Origin: Aurantimonas sp. HBX-1
GTDB taxonomy: Bacteria > Pseudomonadota > Alphaproteobacteria > Rhizobiales > Rhizobiaceae
Direction: 5' to 3'
Assembly (NCBI RefSeq): GCF_021391535.1
Contig: NZ_CP090066.1
Location: forward strand, 3,361,501-3,425,500
Length of the DNA: 64,000 nt
Shown: one piece after another, positions 23,421-32,337 of the stretch
Layout: every line of letters starts with the position of its first letter
Numbering within the stretch: position 1 is the first letter of the stretch
Program-made: the position numbers and the translations under genes
Notes under the pieces: generated by a model
The model's database searches: none
What the model was told of the DNA's origin: nothing
What the model saw: only the letters and a program-made list of their open reading frames with translations

Positions 23421-24404
23421 TCAGGCGTCGCCGAGCCGGGGCCGGGTCCAGAGATCCGCCGGTCGCGCCTGCGGCTTGGCGCGACGCGACATCGCGGCCC
23501 GTGCCGCGCCCAGCGTCACATGGCGAAGCTTCTGGCGGCGGCCGGTGGAGACCCGCTGGTCCCAGGCCGAAGCGCCCAGCGCCTTCACCTGCAGGCCGAT
23601 CTCGCGGTAGACGCCATGCGCGGTCGCCACCGCCCAGGCGGAACGCGGCGGCAGGTCCTTCAGTCCATGAAAGGCCGAGGCGTAATAGGGCTCGGCGAGG
23701 TCGACGAGGCGATTGGCCAGCAGCGCGACGACCGGCCGCTGGCGCGGGTCGACGACGTCACCGGGGCGAAGGTCGGCCTCCGCCAGCCACTCCTCCGGCA
23801 GGTAGATCCGCCCCGCGCGCGCATCCTCGACGATGTCGCGGGCAATGTTGGTCAGCTGGAAGGCGATGCCGAGATCAGCGGCGCGGTCGAGGGTCGCCTC
23901 CTCCCGCACGCCCATCACCATCGACATCATCACGCCGACGACGCCCGCCACATGGTAGGAATACTCGAGCGTGTCGGTGATCGTCTCGTAGCGGCGGCCG
24001 TCGACATCCATGCGGTAGCCGGCGAGATGCTGGGTCAGGAGTTCGGGCGGCAGGCGGTGACGCGCCACCACGTCGCCGATCGCCTTGAAGCAGGGATCGC
24101 CGGTGGGGCGCCCCGCCAGCGCCGCCAGCGTCTCGCTTTCCAGCTTCGCCATCCGCTCGTCAGGCCGCGACGCCTCCAGGTCGGGCCGGCGCGCGAAGCC
24201 CAGCACCTGTCCGTCGATGGCGTCGTCGCAGTGCCGGCACCAGGCATAGAGCATCATCGCGCTGCGGCGCGTCTCCGGATCGAACAGCCTCGCCGCTGCG
24301 GCAAAGCTCTTCGATCCCTTGGCGATGGCGTCCTCGGCCATGGCGGCGAGATCGGCCCGGGCGGCGGGATCCAGCGGCACGGCAACGGGGGTAAAGACCG
24401 ACAT
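23421..24404 (-). CDS. crtB: Phytoene synthase
   Basis: Joins two geranylgeranyl diphosphates head to head to give phytoene. Length 327 aa. It has KGSKSFAAAARLFDP, the first Asp motif YAWCRHCDDAIDGQ, the DVDGRRYETITDTLEYSYHVAGVVGVMM segment, and the second Asp motif GIAFQLTNIARDIVEDARAGRIYLPEEW. I start at ATG 24404, 7 bp past the crtI stop with a GAGG site; an ATG at 24425 would overlap crtI. It is the last gene of crtX-Y-I-B. Confidence 0.95.
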   Translation of the reverse strand: MSVFTPVAVPLDPAARADLAAMAEDAIAKGSKSFAAAARLFDPETRRSAMMLYAWCRHCDDAIDGQVLGFARRPDLEASRPDERMAKLESETLAALAGRPTGDPCFKAIGDVVARHRLPPELLTQHLAGYRMDVDGRRYETITDTLEYSYHVAGVVGVMMSMVMGVREEATLDRAADLGIAFQLTNIARDIVEDARAGRIYLPEEWLAEADLRPGDVVDPRQRPVVALLANRLVDLAEPYYASAFHGLKDLPPRSAWAVATAHGVYREIGLQVKALGASAWDQRVSTGRRQKLRHVTLGAARAAMSRRAKPQARPADLWTRPRLGDA

Positions 24405-24411
24405 CGCCGCC

Positions 24412-25926
24412 TCAGAGCCCGGCATCGGCGATCATCAGCCCGGCCGTCGCCTTGGCCGATCCGATGACGCCCGGCACGCCGGCGCCCGGATGCGTCCCCG
24501 CCCCGACGAGATAGAGATTGGGGATGTCGCGGTCGCGGTTGTGCGGCCGGAACCAGGCGCTCTGGGTGAGCACCGGGTCGAGCGAGAAGGCCGAGCCGAC
24601 ATGCGCGTTGAGTTCGTCGCGGAAGTCGAAGGGGGTGAAGATGCGGCTCGTCACGAGGTCTGCCTTGAGGTTCGGAATGTAGCGCGCCTCGAGATAGTCG
24701 AGGATGCGGTCGCGGTAGCGTGGCCCTTCGACGTCCCAGTCGATGTCGGCATTGCCGAGATGCGGCACCGGCGACAGCACGTAGAAGCTGCCGGCCCCCG
24801 CCGGCGCCAGCGACGGATCGGTGACGCAGGGATTGTGCAGATAGAGCGAGAAGTCATCGGCGAGCTTCGGTCCCTTGAAGATCTCGGAGATCAGGTCGCG
24901 GTAGCGCGCGCCGAAGCAGACCGTGTGGTGCTGGATGTCCGGCCGGTGGGTCTTCAGGCCGAAATAGATGACAAAGAGCGACATGGAGAAGCGCCGGCCC
25001 TTCAGCCGCCTCGCCTCCGCCTCGCCGCGGGCATTGCCGGCGAGCAGCGTGTCGTAGGTGTGGACGACGTCGGCGTTGGAAGCGACGACGTCGGCGGCAA
25101 AGCGCCGACCGTCCTTCAGCAGCACCGCCTTCGCCCGGTCGCCCTCGATCTCGATCCTGGCGACCTCCGCCGAGAGTTCGATGCGGCCGCCGATCTCCTC
25201 GAACAGCCGGACGAGGCCGCGCACCAGCGCGCCGGTGCCGCCGCGCGGAAACCAGACGCCGCCCTGGCGCTCCAGCGCATGGATCAGCGCGTAGATCGAG
25301 GATGTCGCGAACGGGTTGCCGCCGACCAGCAGCGAATGGAAGGAGAAGGCCTGCCTGAGGTGCTCCTCCTCGATGAACTCGGCGACCTTGGCGTAGACGC
25401 TTCGCCAGGCCTGCAGCCGGGCGAGTTGCGGCCCGGCCCGGATCATGTCGCGGAAGGACAGGAACGGCACGGTGCCGAGCTTCTCGTAGCCCTCGTGGTA
25501 GACTTCCTTGGAGTAGGCGAGGAAGCGGCGGTAGCCGGCGACGTCGGCCGGATTGAGCGCGGCGATCTGCCGGTCGAGGGAGTCCTGGTCGTTGACATAG
25601 TCGAAGCTGACGCCGTCCTCCCAGCGCAGCTGGTAGAAGGGCGAGACCGGCAGCAACTCGACATAGTCCGCCAGACGGCGTCCGGAGGCGGCGAAGAGCT
25701 CCTCGAGCGAGGCCGGATCGGTGATCACCGTCGGGCCGGCATCGAAGGTGAAGCCCCGATCCTCGTAGACGTAGGCGCGGCCGCCGGGCTTGTCGCGCTT
25801 TTCCAGAAGCGTCGTGCTGAAGCCCGCCGACTGCAGGCGGACCGCGAGCGCCAGTCCGCCGAAGCCGGAGCCGACGACCACCGCGCTCGGCCGGGCGCCG
25901 CCGGCGCCGTTCGGGGCGCCGTTCAT
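24412..25926 (-). CDS. crtI: Phytoene desaturase (lycopene-forming type)
   Basis: FAD oxidoreductase that introduces up to four double bases-conjugating desaturations into phytoene, giving lycopene. Length 504 aa, normal for CrtI. The N-terminal dinucleotide fold SAVVVGSGFGGLALAVRLQ is followed by LLEKRDKPGGRAYVYEDRGFTFDAGPTVITDP, and the C-terminal signature NLYLVGAGTHPGAGVPGVIGSAKATAGLM is the bacterial phytoene desaturase pattern. The start at 25926 overlaps the crtY stop by ATGA. The number of desaturation steps is inferred from the presence of a lycopene cyclase. Confidence 0.96.
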   Translation of the reverse strand: MNGAPNGAGGARPSAVVVGSGFGGLALAVRLQSAGFSTTLLEKRDKPGGRAYVYEDRGFTFDAGPTVITDPASLEELFAASGRRLADYVELLPVSPFYQLRWEDGVSFDYVNDQDSLDRQIAALNPADVAGYRRFLAYSKEVYHEGYEKLGTVPFLSFRDMIRAGPQLARLQAWRSVYAKVAEFIEEEHLRQAFSFHSLLVGGNPFATSSIYALIHALERQGGVWFPRGGTGALVRGLVRLFEEIGGRIELSAEVARIEIEGDRAKAVLLKDGRRFAADVVASNADVVHTYDTLLAGNARGEAEARRLKGRRFSMSLFVIYFGLKTHRPDIQHHTVCFGARYRDLISEIFKGPKLADDFSLYLHNPCVTDPSLAPAGAGSFYVLSPVPHLGNADIDWDVEGPRYRDRILDYLEARYIPNLKADLVTSRIFTPFDFRDELNAHVGSAFSLDPVLTQSAWFRPHNRDRDIPNLYLVGAGTHPGAGVPGVIGSAKATAGLMIADAGL

Positions 25927-27077
25927 GCGAGTTCCCCGGTGAGGCGATGGCGGGCCAGCACCTTCAGCGCATTGCCAAAGGGCACGGGCGGCCGGCCGGT
26001 CAGGATCTTGACCTTGTCGAAGGTCCGCAGCTGCGCCGCGTAGAAGCGGGCGACGAGCGGGTCGGGCAGGCGATAGAAATGCTGCAGGATCTTGTACCGT
26101 TTGGAGGAAACCCCGGCGAAGAAGAGCAGCCGGTTGAGCATGCGGAAGAAGCCGCGCGATTGCCACGTCTCGACGGCGTGGCGGCGGGTCGCGGCGAAGA
26201 CCGCCGCGCTGGAAAAGTCCGGCAGGCCGGCAAGGAGATCGGCGAGGCGCACCGCGTCGGGCAGCGAATAGCCGGTGGTCGGGTGGAACAGGCCGGCGGC
26301 GAGACCGCTTGCGGCGACGCCATGCTTGTCGTCCCAGAACGCCTCGATGTCGCCGTCGATGGCGATCGGCAGCACGCCCCGCTCCTCGCGGACAACCGTC
26401 CGGGCGACCCAGCCATGGGCCTTCAGATAGGTATCAATCGATCCGCGTAGCCGGTCCTCGTCGAGGTCCGGCCCGTCGGCATAATAGGTGTCCTCGACCA
26501 GCAGCCGGGTCGGCGTCAGCGGCAGGACGTAGACGAAGCGGTAGCCGTCGGCCTGGGCGACGGTGGCGTCCATGATGATCGGCTGCGCCAGGCCGTGCGG
26601 CGCCGCCAGCTCGATCTCCTGGCCAAGGAATTTCTGGAAGCCGAGGCGCAGATGCGGGCTCGGCGAATGGCCGCGGCCGTCGATCACTGTGCGGGCCCGG
26701 ACGACGCGGTCGTCGAGGACGACGCTGTCGGGCGTGACGGCCCGGACCTGCGCGTTCGTCTCGATAGCGTCGCCGAGCGTTGCCTCCAGGATCTCGCGGA
26801 AGCGTTCCGAGGCGACGCTGCGATAGCCGGTGCCGATCCGGCGGCGGCGATCGGGGAACCGCACCTCGTAGGCGTTCCAGCGATAGGTCACGAACGGCGA
26901 AAGCCAATCGTGACCGCCGTCCGCGAGGTCGCCCTCGTGATAGGACCAGGTGTGGTTGCCACCGACCGCGGCGCCGGCCTCGAACAGCCGGATCGTCAGG
27001 TCCGGGCGGGTCGTCGCCAGCCGGTAGGCTGCCAGTCCGTTCGCCAGCCCCCCGCCGACAAAGGCGACGTCGATCAT
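25923..27077 (-). CDS. crtY: Lycopene beta-cyclase
   Basis: Cyclises both ends of lycopene to beta-carotene. About 384 aa from ATG 27077, which has GGAG 6-7 nt upstream; an ATG at 27098 overlapping the crtX stop (ATGA) adds seven residues and is also possible. Motifs: IDVAFVGGGLANGLAAYRL (dinucleotide fold), NHTWSYHEGDL, VIDGRGHSPSPHLRLGFQKFLGQEIEL (given here only as a landmark at about 135-162, conserved GQEIE), YVLPLTPTRLLVEDTYY, GLFHPTTGYSLPDAVRLADLL. It is second in the crtX-Y-I-B operon. Confidence 0.94.
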   Translation of the reverse strand: MIDVAFVGGGLANGLAAYRLATTRPDLTIRLFEAGAAVGGNHTWSYHEGDLADGGHDWLSPFVTYRWNAYEVRFPDRRRRIGTGYRSVASERFREILEATLGDAIETNAQVRAVTPDSVVLDDRVVRARTVIDGRGHSPSPHLRLGFQKFLGQEIELAAPHGLAQPIIMDATVAQADGYRFVYVLPLTPTRLLVEDTYYADGPDLDEDRLRGSIDTYLKAHGWVARTVVREERGVLPIAIDGDIEAFWDDKHGVAASGLAAGLFHPTTGYSLPDAVRLADLLAGLPDFSSAAVFAATRRHAVETWQSRGFFRMLNRLLFFAGVSSKRYKILQHFYRLPDPLVARFYAAQLRTFDKVKILTGRPPVPFGNALKVLARHRLTGELA

Positions 27078-27094
27078 CCTGTCTCCGCCCCCGG

Positions 27095-28369
27095 TCATCC
27101 GTTTCGCCCCGTTCCGATTCTTGGCAGCCTGCCGAGAACCGCCTCCTCAACGATGTCCGCCGCGAGAGCCACTCCGCCGGAGGCCGCGATGTCGCGCCCG
27201 ATGGCGCGTGCCCTGTCCCTGAAACTAGCCTCTACAAGCAGCCGAGCAAGGGAAGCCTTGACCCGGCCCGGCGACACGAGGACGCGGGAGAGCCGTTCGC
27301 CGACGCCGTGATGGACGATCCGAGCCGCGATTCCCGGCTGGTCGAAGGCGATCGGGATCGCCAGCATCGGCACGCCGGCCGCCAGCGAATCCATGACGGT
27401 GTTCATGCCGGCATGGGTCGCGCAGACCGCGGCACGGCGCAGGGTTTCGGCCTGGGGCACGAAGTCGGTGACCAAATCGGCGCCGATTCGCGCCGCTTCG
27501 CGGGGATTCAGGCGCCCACAATGGGCGACCACGCAGCGCACGCCGAGTTCGCGGCAGGCCTGCGCCACGGCGCGGAAGATCCCGGCCCGGTGCCCCTGCA
27601 GCGTACCCAGCGACGCAAACACCAGCGGCCGGCCGTCGCCGGTGTCGTCACCGGCGCTGGCGTCGCTCCCGAGCGGGCGCAGCGGGCCGACCATGTGGCG
27701 ATGCGACGCGGGCGGCCGCGGAAAATCGAAGCTCGGGACGAGCTGCGAGATCTGCGCCGTCGGCGAGAGGCAGTCGGCCAACCCGTCGCGGGGCGGCAGG
27801 CCGAATCGGGCGGCCCAGGCCGCGATGGTGCGTCGCTGGCGGGTGAGCAGCAGCCGGGCGACCCGCTCGCCGCCGCGGTTGCGCTTCAGGCCGCGTTCGC
27901 TTGGATCGTAGGGCCATGACAGGAACGGCAGCGGCACGGTCGGATCGTGATGCACCGGCAGGGCGGCCGAGAGCGAGACAAAAGGCAGGCCGAGATGATC
28001 GGCGATCAGGCCGGCCGCCGGCTCCATCGCGTCGCCGACGATCGCATCGGCGCCGATCTCCGCGAGGATGGCGGGGCCGGCGCGGCAGAGCTCGTCGGTG
28101 AGCGTCGCGGCGTCGGCGACGGTCCGCAGGATGCCGAGCGGTCCCGTCGGGCGCGCCGCCCGGGCGAGCAGCGCTTCGAGGTCGCGGCCGTCGGCGGCGC
28201 CCGCCTCGCGGCGCATCAGTCCCAGCGGGGCATCGGGCGAGAGCGGCGCGGCGCCGGCATTGAGCAGGAACGTCACCTGGTGGCCGCGGCGCAGCAGTTC
28301 GCCGCCGAGCGCCTCGAAGACGCGCAGATGGCTGGGGAACGGGGGACAGATCAGCGCGACGTGAGACAT
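27095..28369 (-). CDS. crtX: Zeaxanthin glucosyltransferase
   Basis: UDP-glucose dependent glycosyltransferase (GT-B fold, family 1) expected to glucosylate zeaxanthin hydroxyls. Length 424 aa. It starts MSHVALICPPFPSHLRVFEA, has a Rossmann-like acceptor half, and a C-terminal donor half with PLVFASLGTLQGHRAGIF, VTDFVPQAETLRRAAVCATHAGMNTVMDSLAAGVPMLAIPIAFDQPGIAARI, split here at about 310-345, which matches the CrtX family pattern. It leads the crtX-Y-I-B operon; its promoter should lie in the 232 bp shared with the DUF2585 gene. Glucose as sugar is inferred from the family. Confidence 0.92.
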   Translation of the reverse strand: MSHVALICPPFPSHLRVFEALGGELLRRGHQVTFLLNAGAAPLSPDAPLGLMRREAGAADGRDLEALLARAARPTGPLGILRTVADAATLTDELCRAGPAILAEIGADAIVGDAMEPAAGLIADHLGLPFVSLSAALPVHHDPTVPLPFLSWPYDPSERGLKRNRGGERVARLLLTRQRRTIAAWAARFGLPPRDGLADCLSPTAQISQLVPSFDFPRPPASHRHMVGPLRPLGSDASAGDDTGDGRPLVFASLGTLQGHRAGIFRAVAQACRELGVRCVVAHCGRLNPREAARIGADLVTDFVPQAETLRRAAVCATHAGMNTVMDSLAAGVPMLAIPIAFDQPGIAARIVHHGVGERLSRVLVSPGRVKASLARLLVEASFRDRARAIGRDIAASGGVALAADIVEEAVLGRLPRIGTGRNG

Positions 28370-28601
28370 GTTCTACCAGCTTGCCGTCGCGATGCGATCG
28401 TCGGCGGACGATCCGTGGCCGGCGAGGATTCTTGGCGCCCGCCCTCGGCTGGCGCGTCCGGCGGACTGCGCCATATGCGCATCGACCCGCCTCGACAAAT
28501 GCCACACCGTCGTCCCGCCTGCTCGAAAGCTGCGCCTTGATCTCACACCGGACCTTCCGACACCAGCAGGTGCCTGCGTCAACCGATCCGGGTCCCGGCC
28601 T

Positions 28602-29180
28602 GTGAGCGACACGGCCTCGTCCAGGCAGCCGCTCGCCGGGGAACGACCGGTACCCCTCGCCTGGGTCGCCGGCACCATCGCCCTGACGCTCGTGCTCATG
28701 GTCGGCTGGCTGCGGGCGATGGACAGGCCCTGGGTCTGCCCCTGCGGGTCGATCGAGTTCTGGCAGGGGGCGCTGACTGCCGCCGAGAACAGCCAGCAAT
28801 TCTCCGACTGGTATTCGGCCCTGCACGTCATCTTCGGCATGGCGCTGTTCGGTTTCGTGCATTTCATGAAGCCGCGCTGGACGCTGGGTGCCAAGCTGGT
28901 GGTGGCGATCGCCTCCAGCGCGGCCTGGGAGGCGATGGAGAACACCCCGCTGCTCATCGGGATGTTCAGCAGCGCGACCAATGCGGTGTCCTATTCGGGC
29001 GATTCCATCCTCAACGCGGTGGGGGACACGCTGTTCGTCGCCCTCGGCTTCATCGCGGCGGCCCGGCTGCCGCCATGGGTGACCGGGCTCGTTGCGATCG
29101 GCCTCGAAGCCACCATCGCCTTCGCCATCCAGGACGGGTTCGTAATCGGTACGCTGCGCCTGTTCGGCGTCGATATCTGA
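28602..29180 (+). CDS. DUF2585 (UPF0314) membrane protein
   Basis: Conserved alphaproteobacterial inner-membrane protein of unknown function. From GTG 28602 it is 192 aa, matching the family size of about 195; the open frame extends to 28368 but that part is not family-like and overlaps the crtX start. Several hydrophobic segments are visible, starting with LAWVAGTIALTLVLMVGWL and followed by the conserved PWVCPCGSIEFWQG, SDWYSALHVIFGMALFGFVH and ENTPLLIGMFS...GDSILNAVGDTLF. It converges with the HerA-like gene 5 bp away. The GTG has no strong ribosome site, so the exact start is uncertain. Confidence 0.8.
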   Translation: MSDTASSRQPLAGERPVPLAWVAGTIALTLVLMVGWLRAMDRPWVCPCGSIEFWQGALTAAENSQQFSDWYSALHVIFGMALFGFVHFMKPRWTLGAKLVVAIASSAAWEAMENTPLLIGMFSSATNAVSYSGDSILNAVGDTLFVALGFIAAARLPPWVTGLVAIGLEATIAFAIQDGFVIGTLRLFGVDI

Positions 29181-29185
29181 CCGTG

Positions 29186-30721
29186 TCAGCTGGTGCCGCG
29201 GGCCAGGCGCTCGGCCCGGCGGGCCCGCGCCTCGTCCAGCGCATCCAGCCGGACCTGCGGCAGCGACGTCCGCCAGTCGGTCCCGGCGACGGTCACCACC
29301 CTGTTGCCGCGAAAATCGGCCTCGACGGTGATCAGGCCGCGCTCGGCCATGAAGCCGAGCAGGAAGCGCCCCCGCGACGGCGAATGGCTGCCATAGGCAT
29401 GGGCGAGCGCCGCGTCCGAGGGGCAATGCGACCCGTCGCGGGCGGCGCGCGCGAGCATCATGTAGACGCCCTGCATCTCCTCCGGCAGGTCGCCGGCCCG
29501 CTCGATCACTTCCTGCCAGGCCTCGTCCTCGGTCTCGGCCGAAACGCCGGCCCGCGCCAGCGACAACCGGCGACGGAAGGCCGCCATGTCGGTCTCGACG
29601 CCGCGCAGCCGCTTCAGCCGGCAGTGGGTGAGGAACTCCTGGTAGAGCACCGGCACCGGGCGGAACGCCGCGTCCGGATCCTCCAGCATCTCGGCGAAGA
29701 TCTGGTCGACCGCCGCCGCCCGCTCTTCGGGCGAACGCGGGTCGTCATCCACCGCTTCGACGGCAGCCGCCAGGGCCGGCGCGGCGGCGACCCGCTCCAT
29801 CAGTTCGCGGGTGGCGACCGGCGCTGCCTGCGGACGCGGCGCGGGCCGGCGCTCGGGTGCCGCCTCGCTGGCAGCGGCGGTGAAGATCAGGTCCTCCATC
29901 GCGGCGCGGGGCGTCTCCGGCAGCGGCAGCAGCGACGGCCGGCCGCTGCGGCCGGCGGTCTCCACCGGCCCGATGCGGATCGCCACCGGCCGGCGCGACA
30001 GAGCCGGTCCGAGCGCCACGAAATTGCCGGTCTCGAGGTCGCGGAAGCGCTCCGCCGCCCGCCGGTCCATGCCGAGCAGGTCGGCGGCGCGGGCCATGTC
30101 GATGTCGAGGAAGGTGCGGCCCATCAGGAAGTTGGAGGCTTCCGCCGCGACGTTCTTGGCCAGCTTGGCGAGGCGCTGCGTGGCGATGACCCCGGCGAGG
30201 CCGCGCTTGCGGCCGCGGCACATCAGGTTGGTCATGGCGCCCAGCGAGGCGCGGCGCGATTCATCGGAATGCTCGCCCGCCATCGCCGGCGCGAAGAGAT
30301 GCGCCTCGTCGACGGCGATCAGCATCGGGAACCAGTGGGCGCGGTCGGCATCGAACAGGCCGTTGAGGAAGGCGGCGGCGCACAGCATCTGCACTTCCGC
30401 GTCGAGGCCTTCGAGATCCAGCACCACCGAGGCGCGGTGCTCGCGGATCCGCGCCGCGATGCGGGTCAGTTCCGCCGGGGTGCGGTTGGCGTCGACGACG
30501 ACATGACCATAGCGCTCGGCCAGCGTGACGAAGTCGCCCTCCGGATCGATGACCGCCTGCTGCACCCAGCCGGCACTCTTCTCCAGGAGGCGGCGCAGGA
30601 GATGCGACTTGCCGGACCCGGAATTGCCCTGGACGAGCAGGCGCGTCGACAGCAGCTCCTCGAGATCGAGCTCCGCCGGTTCGCCGGTGTGGGTCGTGCC
30701 GAGATCGACGGCAACCGTCAT
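29186..30721 (-). CDS. HerA-like ATP-binding protein (DUF87-type helicase/translocase domain)
   Basis: Cytoplasmic ATPase of 511 aa related to the HerA/FtsK group. It has Walker A GNSGSGKS (residues 32-39), DPEGDF after the first strand, Walker B FPMLIAVDEAHLFAP, and a sensor/arginine segment MCRGRKRGLAGVIATQRLAKLAKNV typical of HerA-like proteins. The middle (about 280-340) is Ala/Pro-rich, and the C-terminal part, with a winged-helix-like region (GSHSPSRGRFLLGFMAERGLITVEADFRG, about 445-475), has no catalytic motif I recognise. The ATG at 30721 gives the conserved start MTVAVDLGTTHTGEPAELDLEELLSTRLLVQG, in two parts. No nuclease (NurA, Sir2) partner is adjacent. Role is unknown; DNA translocation or repair is likely. 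Confidence 0.82.
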   Translation of the reverse strand: MTVAVDLGTTHTGEPAELDLEELLSTRLLVQGNSGSGKSHLLRRLLEKSAGWVQQAVIDPEGDFVTLAERYGHVVVDANRTPAELTRIAARIREHRASVVLDLEGLDAEVQMLCAAAFLNGLFDADRAHWFPMLIAVDEAHLFAPAMAGEHSDESRRASLGAMTNLMCRGRKRGLAGVIATQRLAKLAKNVAAEASNFLMGRTFLDIDMARAADLLGMDRRAAERFRDLETGNFVALGPALSRRPVAIRIGPVETAGRSGRPSLLPLPETPRAAMEDLIFTAAASEAAPERRPAPRPQAAPVATRELMERVAAAPALAAAVEAVDDDPRSPEERAAAVDQIFAEMLEDPDAAFRPVPVLYQEFLTHCRLKRLRGVETDMAAFRRRLSLARAGVSAETEDEAWQEVIERAGDLPEEMQGVYMMLARAARDGSHCPSDAALAHAYGSHSPSRGRFLLGFMAERGLITVEADFRGNRVVTVAGTDWRTSLPQVRLDALDEARARRAERLARGTS

Positions 30722-30853
30722 GGACAGTCTTTCCGCGTGAGGGTCAGGTGGTTCGCGCGACGGCCGGGCGCTGCCATCGTCGCTTGTCGGCGACCCTAGC
30801 ACGCCACTTCGGTGCCGCTCGGCAAAGACCGCCGTCTGTCCACAGGAAGGCGG

Positions 30854-32140
30854 TCAGCCGACGAGGATGATCCGGCAGTCGTTGACGTTGGTGTGGGTGG
30901 GCCCTGGCACGAAGAGGTCCCCGATGGTGCGGAAGAAGCGGGTGGAATCGTTGGCTTCAAGGCTCGCGGCCGGCTCGAGGCCGGCCGCTTTCGCCCGTGC
31001 CAGCGTGTCAGGCAGGACGAAGGCGCCGGCGGGGTCGCTGGCAAGTCCCGTACCGCCATCGGTGCCGTCCGTGTCGCCCGAAAGGGCGGCGATATCCGGG
31101 TCCCCGGAGAGCGCGACCGCCAGCGCCAGGGCGTATTCCTGGTTCGGTCCGCCCTCGCCCTCGCCGCGAATCGTCACCGTCAGCTCGCCGCCCGAGAGGA
31201 TCGCCACGCGCTCGCCGCGCGCCTTCGCCGCCAACGCCATCCTCGCATGCTCGGCCGCCACGTCGCGGGCCTCGCCCTCGACGTCGGCGCCGAGGCTCTC
31301 GACCCGGTAGCCGAGCGCCGCCGCGGCCGAAGCCGCCGCCTCGAGCGAGGCCGCCGGCGTGGCGATGATCGTGTAGCTGGTGCCGGCGAAGACCGGATCG
31401 CCCGGCTTCGGCGTCTCGTTGACGTCCGACGCCAGCGCAGCGCGGCAGGATTCCGGCAGGTCGAGGCCGCGCCTGGCGACGATGGCGCGCGCATCGGCCA
31501 GCGTCGTCGCATCGGGGACGGTCGGCCCGGAGGCGATGACGCTCGGATCGTCGCCCGGCACGTCGGAGATCGCCAGCGTCACCAGCGTCGCGCCGCCGCA
31601 GGCGCCGGCGAGGCGCCCGCCCTTGATCTTCGACAGGTGCTTGCGCACGCAGTTGATCTCGCCGATGCCGGCGCCGCTGCGCAGCAGCGCCCGGGTCACC
31701 GCCTGCTTGTCGGCAAGGCTGACGCCGTCCGCCGGCAGCAGCCAATTGGCCGAGCCGCCGCCGGAGATCAGCGCGAGCACCAGATCGTCCGGACCGGCGG
31801 CGCCGGCGAGGGCCAGCACCCGCCCGGTGGCTTCGAGTCCGTTCGCGTTGGGCAGCGGATGGCCCGCCTCGATCACCTCGATCGGCCCGGCGTCGAGCGC
31901 GTAGCCGTCGCGGGTGACGGCGAGCCCGACCAGACGCTCGTCAGGGATGCCATGGCTGCGGCGATAGTGGTCGACGGCGGCGGCGGCCATCGAGGCGGCG
32001 GCCTTGCCGGCGGCGAGGATGACAATGCGGCCGGCGGGCGGCTGCGGCAGATGCGGCGCCAGGATCGTGGCGGGATGCGCCGCCGCGACAGACCGGCGGA
32101 AGATCGACGCGAGTTCTTCCCGCTTGAGCGCTGCGTCCAT
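30854..32140 (-). CDS. ttuD: Glycerate 2-kinase (MOFRL family)
   Basis: Phosphorylates D-glycerate to 2-phosphoglycerate; members are also annotated as hydroxypyruvate reductase TtuD. Length 428 aa. The N-terminal DUF4147 domain shows ILAAGKAAASMAAAA and ALISGGGSANWLLPADGVSLADKQ with INCVRKHLSKIKGGRLA, and the C-terminal MOFRL domain shows ILSGGELTVTIRGEGEGGPNQEYALALA and SGDTDGTDGGTG. Physiologically it would return glycerate from glyoxylate, serine or photorespiratory metabolism into central carbon. It is a single gene divergent from the bd oxidase (197 bp). The kinase assignment is preferred over reductase on family evidence. Confidence 0.9.
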   Translation of the reverse strand: MDAALKREELASIFRRSVAAAHPATILAPHLPQPPAGRIVILAAGKAAASMAAAAVDHYRRSHGIPDERLVGLAVTRDGYALDAGPIEVIEAGHPLPNANGLEATGRVLALAGAAGPDDLVLALISGGGSANWLLPADGVSLADKQAVTRALLRSGAGIGEINCVRKHLSKIKGGRLAGACGGATLVTLAISDVPGDDPSVIASGPTVPDATTLADARAIVARRGLDLPESCRAALASDVNETPKPGDPVFAGTSYTIIATPAASLEAAASAAAALGYRVESLGADVEGEARDVAAEHARMALAAKARGERVAILSGGELTVTIRGEGEGGPNQEYALALAVALSGDPDIAALSGDTDGTDGGTGLASDPAGAFVLPDTLARAKAAGLEPAASLEANDSTRFFRTIGDLFVPGPTHTNVNDCRIILVG

Positions 32141-32337
32141 GTCCTGCCTCCCCTGCCCGGCTCAGGCCTCTATACCAGCACCGCGGAAAAGCGGAACAGC
32201 GCCCGGGCCGCACGCGTGGGGTCGGACGAAAGCCACTGCCCGCCGCAGCGGGCGAATGGTCGCAACGTTCTGTCTTCCGCGTTGCACAAGGCCTATAGTC
32301 GGGTCATCGCATTGCATGAGAACCCGTAGGCAGCGCC

